A stretch of 64,000 nucleotides of DNA from Fen-1362 sp049516395 (lineage in GTDB: Bacteria; Planctomycetota; Phycisphaerae; Sedimentisphaerales; Anaerobacaceae), in contig JBEKTD010000008.1 of assembly GCA_049516395.1 (NCBI GenBank), forward strand, positions 50,021 to 114,020, given 5' to 3'. Shown in pieces: positions 61,300 to 64,000 of the stretch. Made by a program: the position numbers and the translations under genes. The notes beneath the pieces were generated by a model. It was not told the origin of the DNA. It ran no database searches and saw only the letters and a list, made by a program, of their open reading frames with translations. Position 1 is the stretch's first letter; each line of letters begins with the position of its first letter.

Positions 61300-61551
61300 A
61301 TGCTGGCTCTTGCGACTGATATTATGGCGCAGTTCAGGGTCCCCGAGGATATTGGGACTAATCCGCGGTCATTGCTGCTGGTGTTGCCCCTCTTGGCGGC
61401 AATAGCGGTGGTATATAAGGCGACAAAGGTGCCAAAAGTTACAGTGGGCAACTTTCTTAAAGAAACCATACTGTTGTTCGGTTCGATATTTGTCTTTATG
61501 GTGATAACGGCACTGGCGTTAGCGGCTGTCGCCTGGCTGATTATTGGGTGA
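61300..61551 (+). CDS. Small two-helix membrane protein
   Basis: This 83-residue protein has two hydrophobic segments (LLLVLPLLAAIAVVYKATK and TILLFGSIFVFMVITALALA) with a short basic loop between. GAGGAGC precedes the ATG. It is the last gene of the three-gene unit beginning at 58611. No family is recognised; a role with its neighbours in the envelope is a guess. Confidence 0.75.
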   Translation: MLALATDIMAQFRVPEDIGTNPRSLLLVLPLLAAIAVVYKATKVPKVTVGNFLKETILLFGSIFVFMVITALALAAVAWLIIG

Positions 61552-61563
61552 TATAAACATGGT

Positions 61564-62277
61564 TTATTCCGGCTGCGGTTCTTCGCAATAATCCTTGATT
61601 ACCCCCAGTTCGATTAGGGCATTGAGAGCGGCTTTCTGCTCGGCCTCTTTTTTGTTGTTGCCCCAGGCGCTGGGAAAATGCCTCTGGTTAATCACAACCT
61701 GGATTTCGAAGCATTTATTGTGGTCAGGCCCTTTTTCATCCAAAAGCTCATAGGTGGGTGTTGTATTGAAGTGCTGCTGAACAAATTGCTGTAAAATGGA
61801 CTTGAAGTTGCCCTGTGCCTGTTCAACACTGGCTTTTTGAATGATGGAGTCGAAGTTTTTAAGAATGAAGGTTTCTGCCGGCTCGAAGCCGCCGTCGAGA
61901 TAAATAGCCGCTATAAGGGCTTCGAGAAGGCCCGCTGCCAGCGAATGTGTGAGCGACTGGCTGCCCGCCATACCTTTCCCGACCTTGAGGAATTTGTGCA
62001 GGTTTAAATTCCGGGCGACTTGGGCGCAAGTTCCTCGCGAAACGAGCATGCTTTTCATTTTCGTCAGGTCGCCTTCAAGGTCGTCGGGAGAACGCTCGAA
62101 AATGGTTTTGCAGATTACCAGGGCAAGAACGGAATCGCCGAGGAATTCGAGACGCTCGTTGCTTAGCGTCCGTTTATCGACCGCCGAGGCGTGCATAAAG
62201 GCCTCCGCCAGAAGTTTGCGGCTGGAAAACCGGTAGCCGACAACCTGCTCGATTTGGTCCAGAATTTCCTGTTCCAT
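61564..62277 (-). CDS. rnc: Ribonuclease III
   Basis: This 237-residue endonuclease cleaves double-stranded RNA in rRNA and mRNA processing. The catalytic domain carries the signature NERLEFLGDSVLALVI with the acidic residues, then LLEALIAAIYLDGGFEPA. The C-terminal dsRNA-binding domain is seen at DKGPDHNKCFEIQVVINQ and KKEAEQKAALNALIELG. I use the ATG at 62277; the TTG just upstream is a less likely start. Its stop lies 12 bases from the convergent membrane-protein gene. Confidence 0.96.
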   Translation of the reverse strand: MEQEILDQIEQVVGYRFSSRKLLAEAFMHASAVDKRTLSNERLEFLGDSVLALVICKTIFERSPDDLEGDLTKMKSMLVSRGTCAQVARNLNLHKFLKVGKGMAGSQSLTHSLAAGLLEALIAAIYLDGGFEPAETFILKNFDSIIQKASVEQAQGNFKSILQQFVQQHFNTTPTYELLDEKGPDHNKCFEIQVVINQRHFPSAWGNNKKEAEQKAALNALIELGVIKDYCEEPQPE

Positions 62278-62464
62278 CAAATTGCCCCGTTTTAGAGTAC
62301 CATCGCGAGCAGATTACGAACGCCGCTGGTGTGGGCGACCTTCGTAACCGGCTCAGTGATGTTATACAAACATATTATACAAAATATTTCCCTTTGTCAA
62401 GTATTTTATCTTCCGATTGTTGCCCCGGGAATTGTGAAATAATTTTCGGGCGGTATGAATCTTG

Positions 62465-64000
62465 TTATTGCTCACGATATGGCTGCCCGGCCTCGTAAAG
62501 TTTTATCCGCTTCTGAATCTTACCGGCCAAATCTTCTCTGCCGGATGATTTGGCGATATTCAACGCCTTCTCCGCCGTTGCTTTTGCTTCCGCGAATTTC
62601 CCAGCCGAGGCGTATGCTGCGCCGAGAGTATCCAGCGGGTCCGCTTCCTTGTTCCCCGTCAGCTCACAGACACGCTGAGCGTATTCTATTGCCTTGTCGG
62701 CATCCCGCATTGATACGTCATTAACTGTTGCCAGAACCCACGCCAGGTTATTGAGCACGCTGATATTGTTGGGTTTTAGCTCTATTGCCTTGCTTAAGTT
62801 TTCGATCGCTAGGTCGTACTTGCCAACTTGTATATATGCCGAGCCGAAATTCGCATACACCTCCGCGGGGATTTTGTTTGTTTGCAGGACGTACTTAAAA
62901 TGTGTAATGGCCTCGCCGGGCCGGCCGGTTGCGAGTAATGCCATTCCCATTTTGTTATGAATATCAGGATTGTTGGGCTCAAGTTTCATCGCCTTGTTGA
63001 GATATTTCATCGCCTCGTCGTATTTTTTTTGCATACCAAGTGCCGACGCCAGGTTGTTATATACTTCCGAGGTAACCTTGCCTTCATCTAAAACTCTCTT
63101 AAAACATACGGCGGCTTCGTTGAGCTTCCCCTGTTTCAGGTAAACCCTGCCCAGGTTATCTTGAGCTGAAGGCATATTTGGGACTATTGATAGTGCCTTG
63201 TTAAGATGCGGAATGGCCTCATCGAGCCGGTCTGTCTCAAATAAGAGGCTTCCGTAGTTGTTTTCTACCAGTGCGTTATTTTGTGTTACCTTAAGAGCAT
63301 AATCATACAAAGTTATACTATTCTGCCAATGGCCTACCTGAATGCGGGTGAGTATGACTAAGGCGGAGAACAAAACAGCAGCCAATATTGCTGCGACAAT
63401 TTTCAGACGAAGGCGGCCGGCGATAAAGTCATTAGCAGCAAAGGTAATTATTATCAGCAGGCCCAGCATCGATATGTACATATATCTGTTGGCCATTGCC
63501 TGCCCGCCTGATTGGACCAGTCCTATCATCGGCACAAGTGTCCCGACGTACCATAACCACCCGACCACCGCGTATTTTTTCCGCCGGCCTACGCAGTAAA
63601 CAATTACGATTGTCAGCACGATAAACAGTATTGCGCACGTCACTGTCCAAAAATCATAAAGAGTCACAAACGAATACGGGTAATATACTGCCAGACCGCT
63701 CGGCCATATCAGCGTACCTATGTACCTTATATACGAAAGGAACATATTAGCCACCCGGCAATCCAGCGGTATCATATCGAGCGCAGGAACCCCTCCTCCC
63801 TGTTTTTGTGAAACAAATGTCATCACGCTTAAAAACACCGACATTGCCAGCAGCGGTATTTTCTCTGTTATTAGCCATCCCATCGATGCTTTTTGAAACG
63901 CAAGACCACCGATGCAGGACGGACAACGGGTTGCTTTATTCTGTCTTCTGTCTTCTCCGCCTTTGGCGAGATCTCGCCCGTCCCCAGAGGACGAGGCGGG
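62465..64000 (-). CDS. TMTC-like membrane protein with TPR repeats, N-terminus beyond the edge
   Basis: The frame is open to the right edge (512 codons); the first ATG inside the window is at 63883. In the visible part, four or five membrane helices (EKIPLLAMSVFLSVMTFVSQ, SYIRYIGTLIWPSGLAVYYP) are followed from about residue 200 by at least six TPR repeats (NALVENNYGSLLFETDRLDE, YNNLASALGMQKKYDEAMKY). This matches the C-terminal half of TMTC/PMT-like proteins, which begin with a long glycosyltransferase-C region. The stretch before the 63883 ATG is encoded partly by palindromic element A, so it may be an in-frame insertion. Function in surface glycosylation is possible but unproven. Confidence 0.75.
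   Translation of the reverse strand, partial: PASSSGDGRDLAKGGEDRRQNKATRCPSCIGGLAFQKASMGWLITEKIPLLAMSVFLSVMTFVSQKQGGGVPALDMIPLDCRVANMFLSYIRYIGTLIWPSGLAVYYPYSFVTLYDFWTVTCAILFIVLTIVIVYCVGRRKKYAVVGWLWYVGTLVPMIGLVQSGGQAMANRYMYISMLGLLIIITFAANDFIAGRLRLKIVAAILAAVLFSALVILTRIQVGHWQNSITLYDYALKVTQNNALVENNYGSLLFETDRLDEAIPHLNKALSIVPNMPSAQDNLGRVYLKQGKLNEAAVCFKRVLDEGKVTSEVYNNLASALGMQKKYDEAMKYLNKAMKLEPNNPDIHNKMGMALLATGRPGEAITHFKYVLQTNKIPAEVYANFGSAYIQVGKYDLAIENLSKAIELKPNNISVLNNLAWVLATVNDVSMRDADKAIEYAQRVCELTGNKEADPLDTLGAAYASAGKFAEAKATAEKALNIAKSSGREDLAGKIQKRIKLYEAGQPYREQ
63957..64000. repeat. Palindromic repeat, family A, at the right edge
   Basis: CCGCCTTTGGCGAGATCTCG continues into GCCCGTCCCCAGAGGACGAG and ends GCGGG. 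It contains the perfect palindrome GGCGAGATCTCGCC. It matches the reverse complement of the element in rhaB, with about ten extra bases in the right half. Confidence 0.7.

Overview
The window looks like chromosomal DNA of a Planctomycetota bacterium, probably of the Phycisphaerae / Sedimentisphaerales type. The support is indirect. There is a GH9 cellulase ending in a dockerin-like pair of calcium loops, a DUF1080 sugar-hydrolase protein, a DUF6677-like membrane protein, three SPFH (HflK/HflC) proteins in one operon, a one-gene AroD-AroE fusion, many lipoproteins and large exported proteins, and long spacers full of small palindromes. No rRNA, tRNA, CRISPR array, integrase or transposase was seen.

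Layout. 1-9378 (minus): one tight operon of a polytopic SPFH protein, HflC, HflK, a P1B metal ATPase, an ABC ATPase and permease, and a gene cut by the window edge. 9564-11010: a lone ABC permease facing a GNAT acetyltransferase. 11133-24034 (plus): a split fatty-acid/polyketide-like set (dehydratase, long acyl carrier protein, second dehydratase, two ketosynthases) leading into serS, a flavin-binding-fold protein, a phospholipase B-like lipoprotein and comEC, with a GH9-dockerin gene on the opposite strand. 24083-32992 (minus): OmpA lipoprotein, prepilin peptidase, argG, an MNT/HEPN/degenerate-MNT module, a zinc-ribbon plus deoxyribosyltransferase-like protein, aroDE, a HEAT-like protein and a ketopantoate reductase. 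33117-38996 (plus): an MFS exporter, then rhamnulokinase, a dehydrogenase and a class II aldolase. 38993-48243: exported proteins, a C39-like membrane peptidase, pilT, DUF1080, GH57 and a GT4 glycosyltransferase. 48863-49048: a 61-residue bacterial histone-fold protein. 49255-58272: cell-wall and exported proteins, rhodanese, an MgtE-like transporter, a GH105-like hydrolase and two genes behind near-identical promoters. 58611-64000: a SurA/PpiD-like anchored protein, two small membrane proteins, RNase III and a TMTC-like TPR protein cut by the edge.

How it fits together. The organism appears to degrade plant or algal polysaccharide (GH9, GH105, DUF1080, rhamnose genes), store or process alpha-glucan (GH57, GT4), and use type IV pili and possibly DNA uptake (pilT, prepilin peptidase, comEC). 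The two ketosynthases, one lacking the second active-site histidine, suggest a specialised acyl chain. The MNT-HEPN pair next to the zinc-ribbon/deoxyribosyltransferase-like gene resembles a small defence island. Several families of short palindromes lie in spacers, and some copies sit in frame inside genes (rhamnulokinase, the exported protein at 51945 and probably the TPR protein at the right edge).

All family assignments come from reading motifs; no database search was possible.
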